Source: Mesorhizobium sp. M2D.F.Ca.ET.226.01.1.1 (GTDB lineage Bacteria; Pseudomonadota; Alphaproteobacteria; Rhizobiales; Rhizobiaceae). From it: a stretch of DNA of 64,000 nt. The translations under genes were made by a program, and so were the position numbers. The notes beneath the pieces were generated by a model, which was not told the DNA's origin, ran no database searches, and saw only the letters and a program-made list of their open reading frames with translations. Positions 27,448 to 36,137 of the stretch are shown in pieces. How positions within the stretch are numbered: position 1 is the first letter of the stretch; every line of letters begins with the position of its first letter. Where the stretch lies: positions 564,956 to 628,955 of the forward strand of contig NZ_RZOY02000001.1 of NCBI RefSeq assembly GCF_004022705.2, given 5' to 3'.

Positions 27448-27996
27448 CTAATAGTCTTGCAATTCGCAGGCGCTCTGCTCGAGGAAGCGTGACACGATCG
27501 GCTTCCAGCTCTCGTCCGGCACGAAGGCGCGGACGACGAAAATGCCTTCCTCGATCGGCGCCTCGACGAAGATCGCGCCCTGCAAATCCTCCGGAAGGTC
27601 GCGCCGCACATCGATCATCTGCGCCGGCGTCAGCACCACCGTGTCGAGCTTCTCGCCATTGGCGTTGTGGTCGTTGAAGGAATAGATGTTGTGGCCGTTG
27701 CGGTCATAGACCGAGGCCGACCAGAACGGCACGTCGCCCGGCGCCTTGATCCGCACCAGCCCGTCGGCGAGGTCGAAGCGGCAAGCGGCGGCATAGAAGA
27801 GTGGATCGACCGATTTCACCACCGGCGCGCCGCCGGCCTCGGCGTCCAGCCGTGTCATCTTGTAGAGGTCGGAAGCCATCGCCAGCCGCGACCAGGCATC
27901 GCGTTCGGAGAATTCCGGCACCAGGAACAGCACCACGATGTGCACGATGCCGGCGCCGAGCAGGCCAAGGATCAGGGCATGCAGCAGCCTACGCAT
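27448..27996 (-). CDS. DUF1254-type membrane-anchored protein
   Basis: 182 aa. The first 28 residues form a membrane anchor (LLHALILGLLGAGIVHIVVLFLVP). The rest (PVVKSVDPLFYAAACRFDLADGLVRIKAPGDVPFWSASVYDRNGHNIYSFND) matches the DUF1254 domain, expected in the periplasm. It overlaps the DUF1214 gene by eight bases. In other bacteria the two domains are often fused in one protein; here they are split and coupled. Confidence 0.82.
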   Translation of the reverse strand: MRRLLHALILGLLGAGIVHIVVLFLVPEFSERDAWSRLAMASDLYKMTRLDAEAGGAPVVKSVDPLFYAAACRFDLADGLVRIKAPGDVPFWSASVYDRNGHNIYSFNDHNANGEKLDTVVLTPAQMIDVRRDLPEDLQGAIFVEAPIEEGIFVVRAFVPDESWKPIVSRFLEQSACELQDY

Positions 27997-28573
27997 TGCA
28001 ACCCGCCTTCAAAATGCGCGGCAGCGTCACGTCGGACAGGCCGGTGCTCGAGGCGATCGGCGTGTCGTAGAAGGTCAGCACGAAATACATCTTGCCGGAG
28101 CCGCCGGTGAGCAGCCAATTGCCGGGGGCCGGGCGATTGCCGACGGTGATGACGACGGAATTGTCGGGCTGGCGCAGCACCTCGTAGGACTGCAGCGCCG
28201 ACCGCCTCGTCTTGCCGGTGTCGATCACGCCAAGCGACTGGTCGGCGGCGTAGAGCGTCCAGAACCTCGCGGCCGGATAGCCACCTTCGATCGAATAGGT
28301 GCATTCCCGCTTCAAGGGCTCGCCGGCATCGTCGCGCTCGGCGACGAAGGCAAGTCCCTCGGCCTGGCCGAGTGCCAGCACACCTTCGCGCGCCACGCGG
28401 GCCTTGGAGTAGGGGTCGGCGGCCAACGTCCCCATTTCGGGGAAGGCGGTCCACCGGCCGATGCGGATCGCGCCGACGCCGTCCTGCGTATTGAGCGCGT
28501 ACCAGACGCTGTAGCCGCCAAGCCCGATGGCCATGGCAAGCGAAAGCAGCGTCAGGATGGCGTTCTTTAGCAT
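27989..28573 (-). CDS. DUF1214-type membrane-anchored protein
   Basis: 194 aa from ATG 28573. It starts with a membrane anchor (AILTLLSLAMAIGLGGYSVWYAL). The domain ends in the DUF1214 pattern (AARFWTLYAADQSL, NSVVITVGNRPAPGNWLLTG, FYVLTFYDTPIAS-like). It is the first gene of a two-gene operon with the DUF1254 gene. The open frame runs upstream to 28732, but that part is repeat DNA. The function of these exported domains is not established. Confidence 0.85.
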   Translation of the reverse strand: MLKNAILTLLSLAMAIGLGGYSVWYALNTQDGVGAIRIGRWTAFPEMGTLAADPYSKARVAREGVLALGQAEGLAFVAERDDAGEPLKRECTYSIEGGYPAARFWTLYAADQSLGVIDTGKTRRSALQSYEVLRQPDNSVVITVGNRPAPGNWLLTGGSGKMYFVLTFYDTPIASSTGLSDVTLPRILKAGCNA

Positions 28574-28702
28574 GAGAGCCGCAAACAGAGGAGGTTGCCC
28601 GGGATATCGCGGCGCGGGGTGCTGTGGCAAGCCGGCTTCACGCGAGCTCCGTCCTAAAGCGCTTCGCAATTTTTCAGATTCGCTCTGCGCTTTTGGTTTT
28701 GC

Positions 28703-28747
28703 GCATGTCTTTGTCCCGAAACCGGTTACCACTTTCGGCAGACATGC
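28703..28747 (-). repeat. Intergenic palindromic repeat, family B
   Basis: GCATGTCT (28703-28710) pairs with AGACATGC (28740-28747), with an inner CCGAAA / TTTCGG pair. On the minus strand it begins directly after the penicillin-binding protein stop; TTTAGAGCATG, the usual left edge of the element, contains the TAG stop codon. Related copies: 43550, 48095, 48286 and 49078. Confidence 0.8.
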
Positions 28748-28748
28748 T

Positions 28749-30905
28749 CTAAAGCGCCGACAGCGTTTCCGGCGAGGCTGGGGCTCCGAGGACAGGCGCC
28801 GCCTCGAACACCCTGGTCATGTCCCGCAGCATCTGGGTCGTGCGGGCAGACAGCACCGGCGGGCGCTCTGCTTCGGCCTGGGCTGCTGCCGTGTCGGCTT
28901 CCTTCTTGGCCGCTTCCTCGGCCTTCGCCGCCACCTCCGGATCGACGAATGGGTGCTCGATGCCGGGGATCGGCTTCAGGTCGATATTCTGGTGCGCGTA
29001 GACCATCAGCCGCTGCCAGACCATCGCCGGCAGGGAACCGCCGGTCATCTTGTTGGTCGGCGTGAAGTCGTCATTGCCGAGCCAGACGGCGGCCGTGTAA
29101 TTGCCTGTGAAGCCAACGAACCAGGCGTCACGGTAGGATTGCGTCGTGCCGGTCTTGCCGGCGACCACGATGTTGGGGATCTGAGCACGCCTTGCCGTGC
29201 CCATCACCGGCACGGCGGCAAGCATCGTGTTCATCGATTTCAGCGCCTGCTCGGACAAGACGCGATGCGGCGGCGGCGCGTCCTTGGTCCAGTCATAGAC
29301 GACTTCGCCCGTGCGGGTGACGAGCTGCGTTATGCCGTGGCGGCTGCCGGTAAAGCCGTTCTGCGCGAACACGCTGTAACCGGTTGCCTGGTCCATCACC
29401 GTCATGAGGGATGTGCCGAGCACCATGGTCTTGTGCGCTTCCAGTTGCGACTCGACGCCAAACGACTCCGCCGTCGCCTTGATCGGCGCGATGCCGAGAT
29501 AATCCTTCGCCAACCTGACCGGCACCGTGTTGATCGATTTGGCCATCGCCACGATCAGCGGCAGCTTGCCCGCGGATTCGCCGTTGTAATTGTGCGGCGA
29601 CCAGTTGCCCCAGCTGATCGGCCCGCCCGAAATGATCGAATTCGGCGTGAAACCATGTTCCATGGCCGTGGCATAGACATAGGGCTTGAACGATGAGCCG
29701 GCCTGGCGCAGCGCCTTGGTGGCGCGGTTGAACTGGCTGGCGCCATAGTCGCGGCCGCCGACGATGGCGCGCACCGCGCCATTGGTCTCGATCACCACGA
29801 CGGCGCCTTCGGTGACGTTGTATTCCTTGCCGAACTGACGAAGGTGAAACTCGACCGACTCCTCGGCCGCCTTCTGGATGTTGGCGTCGAAAGTGGTGTG
29901 GGCGACCAGCGAGTGCTGGCCGGGCTTGGCGATCTTCTTCACCTCGTCGAAGGCCCAGTCGAGGAAGTAGTCGGGGCTCTTCTGCTCGCCGCGGTCGACG
30001 ACGTCAGCCGGATGCAGTCGCGCCTGCAGCACCTGGCCTTCGGTCATGAAGCCGGCGTCGACGAGGTTCGACAAAACGACATTGGCGCGCGCGCGCGCCG
30101 CCGGCAGGTTGATGTGCGGGGCGTATTTGGTAGGCGCCTTGAACAGGCCGGCCAGCATCGCCGCCTCGGCCAGATTTAAATCCTTGACGCTCTTGCCGAA
30201 ATAGAAATCCGCCGCCGCCTCGATGCCGAACGTGCCGCCGCCCATATAGGCGCGGTCGAGATAGAGCTGCAGGATTTCCTTCTTGGAGAGATTGGCTTCC
30301 AGCCAAAGCGAGAGGAAGGCTTCCTTGATCTTGCGCTCGAAGGTGCGCTCGTTCGACAGGAAAAGGTTCTTGGCGAGCTGTTGGGTGAGGCTCGATCCGC
30401 CCTGTACCACCGAATTGGCGCGGACATTTTCGAAGATCGCGCGCGACAGGCCGAGTATGTCGATGCCGTAGTGCTCGAAGAAGCGCCGGTCCTCGGTCGC
30501 CAGCACCGACTTGATGACGATGTCGGGCATCTCGTCGACCGGCACGGAATCGCGCTGGATGATGCCGCGCTGGCCGATCTCGTTACCGTAGCGGTCGAGG
30601 AAGGTGACGGCGAAGTCGCCCTGGTTGCGCCAGTCGCCGGTGGTGATGTCGAAGGCCGGCATGGCGAGCGCGAGCAGCACCACGAAGCCGCCGGCGCCCA
30701 TGGTGAAGCCTTCGCTCAGTATTTCGATGATGACGCGGCGCCAGCCATGCACGCGGAAACGGCGCGAAAAGATCGTCGCCGCTTCCCAGAATTCGCGCGC
30801 CTTGAAACCGATCTCGTAGAGCGAGGTATCGAGCCACGCGTCGACGCCGAGCAGCGCCGAAGCGATCCGGCCTCTTCTCCTGCGTGGTTTAGAGGGACTG
30901 TCCAT
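28749..30905 (-). CDS. mrcA: Penicillin-binding protein 1A-type bifunctional transglycosylase/transpeptidase
   Basis: 718 aa from ATG 30905. A basic cytoplasmic start and one membrane segment (about 68-86) lead to a GT51 domain with catalytic Glu138 in ATEDRRFFEHYG and the motif GGSSLTQQLAKN. The transpeptidase domain has SxxK at 404-407 (SSFK), SIN at 457-459 and KTGTTQ near 575. The C-terminal 60 residues are a disordered Ala/Glu tail. It polymerises and cross-links peptidoglycan at the outer face of the inner membrane. The start is chosen for a GTGGA site about nine bases upstream. The stop TAG falls in a palindromic repeat. Confidence 0.94.
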   Translation of the reverse strand: MDSPSKPRRRRGRIASALLGVDAWLDTSLYEIGFKAREFWEAATIFSRRFRVHGWRRVIIEILSEGFTMGAGGFVVLLALAMPAFDITTGDWRNQGDFAVTFLDRYGNEIGQRGIIQRDSVPVDEMPDIVIKSVLATEDRRFFEHYGIDILGLSRAIFENVRANSVVQGGSSLTQQLAKNLFLSNERTFERKIKEAFLSLWLEANLSKKEILQLYLDRAYMGGGTFGIEAAADFYFGKSVKDLNLAEAAMLAGLFKAPTKYAPHINLPAARARANVVLSNLVDAGFMTEGQVLQARLHPADVVDRGEQKSPDYFLDWAFDEVKKIAKPGQHSLVAHTTFDANIQKAAEESVEFHLRQFGKEYNVTEGAVVVIETNGAVRAIVGGRDYGASQFNRATKALRQAGSSFKPYVYATAMEHGFTPNSIISGGPISWGNWSPHNYNGESAGKLPLIVAMAKSINTVPVRLAKDYLGIAPIKATAESFGVESQLEAHKTMVLGTSLMTVMDQATGYSVFAQNGFTGSRHGITQLVTRTGEVVYDWTKDAPPPHRVLSEQALKSMNTMLAAVPVMGTARRAQIPNIVVAGKTGTTQSYRDAWFVGFTGNYTAAVWLGNDDFTPTNKMTGGSLPAMVWQRLMVYAHQNIDLKPIPGIEHPFVDPEVAAKAEEAAKKEADTAAAQAEAERPPVLSARTTQMLRDMTRVFEAAPVLGAPASPETLSAL

Positions 30906-31115
30906 TCCAGAATTCCACCCCGGCACTTCCGCCCGAAACAGCCGATGGCAGTTCCAGGGCGCCCTCCCTGCCAGACTAATCAACCATTTTAGCACCGCTC
31001 ACAAGGGCGGCGAAGCCACACACAAGCTTTGTTGAACGCTGAGGCCGGGTGGCCCGCTTCGCGGGCCGCTTACGCAGGCTTCTGAGATATCGCGCTCGCG
31101 AGCGGACGTTGGTGG

Positions 31116-31170
31116 TTGACGTCAGCGGGCGGCCGTTATAGAACTAGATAGTTCCAGAACCAAATGGTTC
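31116..31170 (+). promoter_or_regulatory. Promoter and double operator of the ArsR operon
   Basis: TTGACG (31116-31121) and TATAGA or TAGAAC (31137-31144) form a plausible promoter. GAACTA-GA-TAGTTC (31141-31154) and GAACC-AAAT-GGTTC (31157-31170) are two inverted repeats in tandem covering the start site and running to within three bases of ATG 31174. This suits autorepression by the ArsR-type protein. No Shine-Dalgarno is visible. Confidence 0.75.
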
Positions 31171-31173
31171 CAA

Positions 31174-31509
31174 ATGACCGCTTCCCTCGATCAGACTTTT
31201 GCCGCACTTGCCGATCCTACGCGCCGGGCGATCCTGGCCCGTCTGCTCGACGGGGAGGCTTCCGTCGCCGAGCTGGCTCGGCCCTTCGCACTCACCGTGC
31301 GGGCAGTTTCCAAGCACGTGGGTGTGCTGGAGCAGGCCGGCCTGGTCACCCGCAGCCGCGCGGCGCAGAAGCGCCTGAGCCGGATCGAGATCAAGCCTTT
31401 GCGCGACATTGACGGCTGGCTCGCCGACTACCGCAGGCTCTGGGAGGAACGGCTCGATCGCATGGAGGATCTTCTGAGGCGCGAGCGGGCGGAAGGGGTG
31501 GGCGAATGA
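31174..31509 (+). CDS. ArsR-family regulator
   Basis: 111 aa. Winged helix: TFAALADPTRRAILARLLDGEASVAELARPFALTVRAVSKHVGVLEQAGLVTRSR. No metal-binding Cys motif, as in the subgroup coupled to SRPBCC/AHSA1 genes. The stop overlaps the next start (ATGA, 31506-31509). It probably represses its own operon through the double palindrome directly upstream. Confidence 0.92.
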   Translation: MTASLDQTFAALADPTRRAILARLLDGEASVAELARPFALTVRAVSKHVGVLEQAGLVTRSRAAQKRLSRIEIKPLRDIDGWLADYRRLWEERLDRMEDLLRRERAEGVGE

Positions 31510-32033
31510 GCTCAAGACAGCCTGTCGCGTCCGAAGCTCAACGCAGCTTCACGATCGAGCGGACATTCGCCGCGCCGGTGGAGCGCGTGTTCAGGCTGTG
31601 GACCGAGCCGCTGTCTGTCGCGCAATGGTGGGGCATCAAGGACTGCACCATCGCGTATTGCGCGCTCGATGTGCGGGTCGGCGGCAGATGGCGCATCGAT
31701 ATGCGCACCGCCAGCGGCGCGCTCTATCGCAATGAGGGCGAATATGTCGACGTGGTGGCGAACCGGCGGCTCAGCTACACCGACGAACCGGATCCTGAAT
31801 TGCGGGAATGGGCCGGCAACCCGCCGGGACAAAGCCTGCACCAGGTCACATTCGAGGCCGACGGCGCGAGAACCCATGTCCGATTCGAGGTGATGTTTGC
31901 AAGAGCCGCCGACCGGGAGCGGCTGCTGGGGCTGGGTGTGCGCGGCGGTTGGATGCAAAGCTTCGACAGGCTTGAGCGCGAGATCAGTCGGCTGGCCTCG
32001 CTGCAGGACGCGGCTGGGCCTCCGCCTGAATGA
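31506..32033 (+). CDS. SRPBCC/AHSA1-family protein
   Basis: 175 aa. The AHSA1-like start FTIERTFAAPVERVFRLWTEPLSVAQWWGIKD, then VRVGGRWRIDMRTASGALYRNEGEYVDVVANRRLSYT, matches the START-like hydrophobic-cavity fold. The usual C-terminal helix GGWMQSFDRLEREI is present. These proteins bind small hydrophobic ligands and are frequently encoded next to ArsR genes; the ligand is unknown. Coupled to ArsR upstream and 42 bases before the hydrolase gene. Confidence 0.9.
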   Translation: MSSRQPVASEAQRSFTIERTFAAPVERVFRLWTEPLSVAQWWGIKDCTIAYCALDVRVGGRWRIDMRTASGALYRNEGEYVDVVANRRLSYTDEPDPELREWAGNPPGQSLHQVTFEADGARTHVRFEVMFARAADRERLLGLGVRGGWMQSFDRLEREISRLASLQDAAGPPPE

Positions 32034-32075
32034 CAACTGACCAAAGTTCCGTCGAGACAAATTGTGGAGTGCCCC

Positions 32076-32948
32076 ATGCAACAGGCCGTGCAAACATCGC
32101 GGGACCGTGACGCGCCGACGGCAGGCCGCGCACTCTCTGCCGACGCGCCAGGAACTCAAACGGCGATTTCGGCCGACGGCACGCCGATCGCCTACGAACG
32201 TCAGGGAAAAGGCCATCCGCTCATTCTCGTCGATGGCGCGCTCTGTTCCCGCGGCATGGGTCCGAGCCGCCCGCTTGCCGCGGCGCTGGCAGCGCACTTC
32301 ACCGTGTTCAGCTACGACCGCCGCGGCCGGGGCGAGAGCGGAGATGCCGTGCCTTACGCGGTCGAGCGCGAAGTCGATGACATCGAGGCCGTGCTCAATG
32401 CGGCGGGCGGAGAGGCCTTCGTCTGGGGCACCTCGTCGGGCGCCATGCTGGCGCTGATGGCAGCGGAACGTTTCCCAGGTGTCAGGAAGCTTGCGCTCTA
32501 CGAGGCGCCTCTGATCGTCGATGACAGCCGCCCGACCACCGAGGCCGACTGGGCCGCCATCCGGAAAGTCGTGGCCGCCGGGCGTCGCGGCGACGCGCTG
32601 ACCATCTTCCTCAAGTCGGTCGGCATGCCTCGCCCGCTTGTCTTCCTCATGCGGCTGACGCCGATCTGGTCCAAGCTCAAGGCTGTGGCGCATACGCTGC
32701 CTTACGATGGTGCCATCGTGGCCGACGATCAGGGCGGCAAGCCGCTGGTCCCCGGCCGGTGGGCCTCGATGATGGTGCCGATATTGGTGACGGACGGCGG
32801 CAGGAGTCCGCTTTGGATGCGTCACGGCAACAAGGCTTTGGCCGATGCTCTGCCGAACGCCCGCTACCTGACGCTGGCTGGCCAGAACCACATGCTGAAG
32901 CCCGGCCCGCACGTGCCCGTGCTGGTGGACTTCTTTTACGGGCCATAG
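32076..32948 (+). CDS. Alpha/beta hydrolase
   Basis: 290 aa. Nucleophile elbow GTSSG with Ser120, oxyanion region near LVDGALCSRG, DRRGRGESG motif at about 81-89 and a catalytic His in GQNHML near the C-terminus. An N-terminal 30-residue polar extension precedes the fold. TGGAG six bases before ATG 32076 supports this start over an in-frame GTG at 32064. It is the third gene of the ArsR operon. Esterase or C-C hydrolase activity is possible. Confidence 0.88.
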   Translation: MQQAVQTSRDRDAPTAGRALSADAPGTQTAISADGTPIAYERQGKGHPLILVDGALCSRGMGPSRPLAAALAAHFTVFSYDRRGRGESGDAVPYAVEREVDDIEAVLNAAGGEAFVWGTSSGAMLALMAAERFPGVRKLALYEAPLIVDDSRPTTEADWAAIRKVVAAGRRGDALTIFLKSVGMPRPLVFLMRLTPIWSKLKAVAHTLPYDGAIVADDQGGKPLVPGRWASMMVPILVTDGGRSPLWMRHGNKALADALPNARYLTLAGQNHMLKPGPHVPVLVDFFYGP

Positions 32949-32967
32949 CAGCGACGCGGCCTTTTGA

Positions 32968-33606
32968 TCACCTTGCCGCGATGAAGCGCATGAAATGCGC
33001 TACGTCCGCCTCGCTCGGCTCCAGCCCGGTGAAGGCGCGCAGATAGGCGGCGAGGTGGCTGACGCGCGCTTCGACCGGTTCCTTGAGGTCGAGCACGTAA
33101 TACCCGATCTGCATGTAATAGAGCACGCGGGCTCGGATGAAGGCGTCCTCTGCATCATAGCCGTGCCGCTTATACATGTCGCGGATGGCGAGAAGCCGAT
33201 CGTCGTCCGCCCGGTCGATCATGCGCCGCACGTCGCTGGAACGGCGTGCCCACTCGCGGACCGCGAAATCGAGCCTGGGATCGAACAGGCGCTCGTCGGC
33301 CCAGCATTCGAACACGTTCAGCACGCCCATGATGATGGATGCGGCCGGGCGCCGGGCGCGCTCGACGATCGCCCTGGTGTTGGTCTCATACCAATGCTTC
33401 AGCAACTGGTCGAGCAGATCCTGCCGGCTTTCGAAATACCAATAGAAGCTCGAGCGCGACACGCCGAGCTTCTGTCCGAGCGCGAGCACGCGCACGCTCT
33501 CGATGCCGTCGGAAATCAGGGTTTCGAGCGCGAGCTTGATCCAGTCCTGGCGCGTCACCTTGATGTTGCCGGGTACCGACTCGGCTTGGGGAGCGGTCAT
33601 GGTCAT
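32968..33606 (-). CDS. TetR/AcrR-family regulator
   Basis: 212 aa. The N-terminal TetR helix-turn-helix is VTRQDWIKLALETLISDGIESVRVLALGQKLGVSRSSFYWYFESRQDLLDQLL. The C-terminal helical ligand domain includes WADERLFDPRLDFAVREWARRSSDVRRMI. It is divergent from the FAD/GcvT gene, with a 32-base palindrome between them. It probably represses both. Two starts (33606 and 33600) are equally plausible. Confidence 0.92.
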   Translation of the reverse strand: MTMTAPQAESVPGNIKVTRQDWIKLALETLISDGIESVRVLALGQKLGVSRSSFYWYFESRQDLLDQLLKHWYETNTRAIVERARRPAASIIMGVLNVFECWADERLFDPRLDFAVREWARRSSDVRRMIDRADDDRLLAIRDMYKRHGYDAEDAFIRARVLYYMQIGYYVLDLKEPVEARVSHLAAYLRAFTGLEPSEADVAHFMRFIAAR

Positions 33607-33645
33607 GACCGAACAAGTGGCACGGCGCGGAGCCGCGCGCAAGCT

Positions 33646-33677
33646 CTGGACATAAGTGTCTAGACACATGTGTCCAG
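33646..33677. promoter_or_regulatory. Large palindromic TetR-type operator
   Basis: CTGGACA (33646-33652) pairs with TGTCCAG (33671-33677), and GTGTCTAGACAC (33656-33667) is a perfect palindrome with the same centre, at 33661.5. The full 32-base site is symmetric apart from one or two pairs in the spacers. It lies between the TetR gene and the FAD/GcvT gene, 39 bases before the latter's preferred GTG start. Confidence 0.82.
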
Positions 33678-33716
33678 ACTATGTATCGTGCAGCCTCCAA
33701 CGAGAGGGAGAGGCTC

Positions 33717-36125
33717 GTGAAGTCGCATTATCGCGCGGTCGTCATCGGAGGAGGCGTGGTCGGCGCCTCGGTGCTCTATCACCTGACACGCTTCGGCTGG
33801 AGCGATGTGGCGCTGATCGAGCGCGCCGAGCTGACGGCCGGCTCGACCTGGCACGCGGCTGCCGGCTTTCATGCGCTCAACGCCGATCCGAATGTCGCGG
33901 CACTGCAGGATTACACGATCAAGCTCTATCGCGAGATCGAGGCCGAGTCCGGCCAGAATGCCGGCCTGCACATGACCGGCGGCGTCAACATGGCGAGCGA
34001 CCCGCAGCGCTGGGCATGGCTGAAATCGGCCTGGGCGGTCTTTCAGTCGGTCGGCATCGAGACGGCCCGCCTGGTGACGCCCGAAGAGATCAAAGAGATA
34101 TGCCCGATCGTTGACGTCAGCGACGTGCTGGGCGGCCTCTATGATTCCAATGAAGGCCATCTCGACCCTTACGGCACGACGCAGGCCTATGCGGGCGCCG
34201 CGAAGAAGCGCGGCGCCGACGTCATCCTGCGCAACCGCGTCGTCGAGTTGAAGCCGCGCGCCGATGGCGGCTGGGATGTCGTCACCGAAAAGGGCACGAT
34301 CGTTGCCGAGCATGTCGTCAATGCCGGCGGCCTGTGGGCCAAGCAGGTCGGGCTGATGGCCGGCGTCGATCTGCCGGTGACGCCGATGGAGCACCATTAT
34401 TTCGTCACCGAGGACATTCCGGAGGTCGCCGCCCTCGACAAGGAGCTCGGCCTCGCCGTCGACCTCGACGGCTTCTCGTATCTCAGGCAGGAGCGAAAGG
34501 GTGTGCTGCTCGGTGTCTACGAGCAGAACCCGAAACACTGGAACATGGACGGCGCGCCCTGGGACTACGGGATCGAGCTGATCCCGGAGGATATCGACCG
34601 CATCAGCCCCGAGCTTTCCAAGGCCTATCAGCGCTTTCCCTGCCTGGCGAAGGCCGGCATCCGCAAATGGGTGAACGGCGCCTTCACCTTCACGCCGGAC
34701 GGCAATCCGCTGGTCGGCCCGGTGCGGGGGCTCAGCAACTACTGGGTCGCCTGCGGTGTCATGGCCGGATTCAGCCAGGGCGGCGGCGTCGGCAAGTCGC
34801 TGGCCGAGTGGATGATTTACGGCGAGCCGCAGGCCGACATCTTCGGCATGGACATCGCCCGCTATGGCGCCTTCGCCGCCAACCGCGAATATCTCAGGCA
34901 AACGACGCGGCAGTTCTACGCTCGCCGCTTCGTCATGACCTTCCCCAATGAGCGGCTGCCGGCCGGCCGGCCACTGAAGCGCCCCGGCGCTTATGACGGC
35001 ATGAGCACCGCCGGCGCCGAATGGACGGCGTCCTGGGGCCTGGAAATCCCGGCCTATTTCGCGCCGATGGGCTTTCGCGAGGAGACGACGCTGAAGCGCT
35101 CCGACGCCTTCGACATCGTCGGCGACGAGGTGCTGCAGGTGCGCCGCGCCGCCGGCCTCGTCGATACCACGGCCTTCTCGCGCTACGCCGTGTCAGGCCC
35201 GGGCGCCGCGGCCTGGCTCGACCGGCTGCTCGCCTGCCGGCTGCCGAAGCCGGGCCGCGCCAAGCTGGCGCCGATGCTGGGGCATGATGGCCGGCTGAAG
35301 GGCGATCTCACCGTGCTCAACTGGGGCGGCGAGTATTGGATCATGGGCTCCTATTATCTGCGCGAATTCCACATGCGCTGGTTCGAGGCGCATCCGAGGG
35401 ATGGCGTCACGGTCACCGACATTTCCGATGCCATGTCCGGCTTCCTCGTCACCGGTCCCAACGCCAGGAAAATCCTGGAGCGCACAACGCATCAGGACAT
35501 TTCCGCCAAAACCGTGCCGTTCATGGCCTGCGGTGAATTCGATATCGGCATGGTGCGCGCCCGCGTAGCCCGCCTCTCCATCGCCGGCGAGCTCGGCTTC
35601 GAGATCAACTGTCCGGCCACCCTGCATTCGAGCCTGCGTGAAACACTGCTTGCCGCCGGCGAGGATCTCGGCCTTGCCGAGATCGGTTACTACGCCCTGA
35701 ATTCGCTCAGGCTGGAAAAGAGTTTCGGCATCTGGTCGCGCGAATTCACGCAAGGCTACGCGCCCGGCGAGACCGGGCTCGACCGCTTCATCGCCTTCGA
35801 CAAGGGCGACTTCATTGGTCGCGAGGCGGCGCTGAAAGAGCGCAAGGTGGGTGTCTCGCGGCGTATCGTGATGCTGGAAGTCGATGCCGTCGATGCCGAT
35901 GCCAGCGGCTTCGAGCCGGTCTGGTCCAAAGGCCGGCGTGTCGGCTTCGTCACCTCCGGCGGCTACGCCTACACGCTCGGCAAGAGCGTCGCCTTGGCGT
36001 TGCTGGACGACGATTTCACCGGGCAGGGGACCGAACTTTCCGTTCACATTGTCGGGGTCAAACGGCCGGCGCGCGTCATCGCGGCCTCGCCCTACGACCC
36101 TGAAGGCAAGGCGATGCGGCAATGA
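33717..36125 (+). CDS. FAD-dependent oxidoreductase with GcvT domain (dimethylglycine/sarcosine dehydrogenase-like)
   Basis: 802 aa from GTG 33717, preceded by GAGAGGGAGAGG. An ATG at 33681 in frame lies against the operator and lacks a site. The N-terminal DAO domain has the FAD motif VVIGGGVVGASVLYHL and the STWHAAAG segment whose His carries covalent FAD in dimethylglycine dehydrogenase. Residues about 420-800 form the FAO_M and GcvT domains that bind tetrahydrofolate (EFHMRWFEAHP, GELGFEINCP, ALNSLRLEKSFGIWSRE). The expected role is oxidative N-demethylation with transfer of one-carbon units to folate. An MttB-like gene follows after 12 bases. Confidence 0.9.
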   Translation: MKSHYRAVVIGGGVVGASVLYHLTRFGWSDVALIERAELTAGSTWHAAAGFHALNADPNVAALQDYTIKLYREIEAESGQNAGLHMTGGVNMASDPQRWAWLKSAWAVFQSVGIETARLVTPEEIKEICPIVDVSDVLGGLYDSNEGHLDPYGTTQAYAGAAKKRGADVILRNRVVELKPRADGGWDVVTEKGTIVAEHVVNAGGLWAKQVGLMAGVDLPVTPMEHHYFVTEDIPEVAALDKELGLAVDLDGFSYLRQERKGVLLGVYEQNPKHWNMDGAPWDYGIELIPEDIDRISPELSKAYQRFPCLAKAGIRKWVNGAFTFTPDGNPLVGPVRGLSNYWVACGVMAGFSQGGGVGKSLAEWMIYGEPQADIFGMDIARYGAFAANREYLRQTTRQFYARRFVMTFPNERLPAGRPLKRPGAYDGMSTAGAEWTASWGLEIPAYFAPMGFREETTLKRSDAFDIVGDEVLQVRRAAGLVDTTAFSRYAVSGPGAAAWLDRLLACRLPKPGRAKLAPMLGHDGRLKGDLTVLNWGGEYWIMGSYYLREFHMRWFEAHPRDGVTVTDISDAMSGFLVTGPNARKILERTTHQDISAKTVPFMACGEFDIGMVRARVARLSIAGELGFEINCPATLHSSLRETLLAAGEDLGLAEIGYYALNSLRLEKSFGIWSREFTQGYAPGETGLDRFIAFDKGDFIGREAALKERKVGVSRRIVMLEVDAVDADASGFEPVWSKGRRVGFVTSGGYAYTLGKSVALALLDDDFTGQGTELSVHIVGVKRPARVIAASPYDPEGKAMRQ

Positions 36126-36137
36126 GGAGCAGATGCC

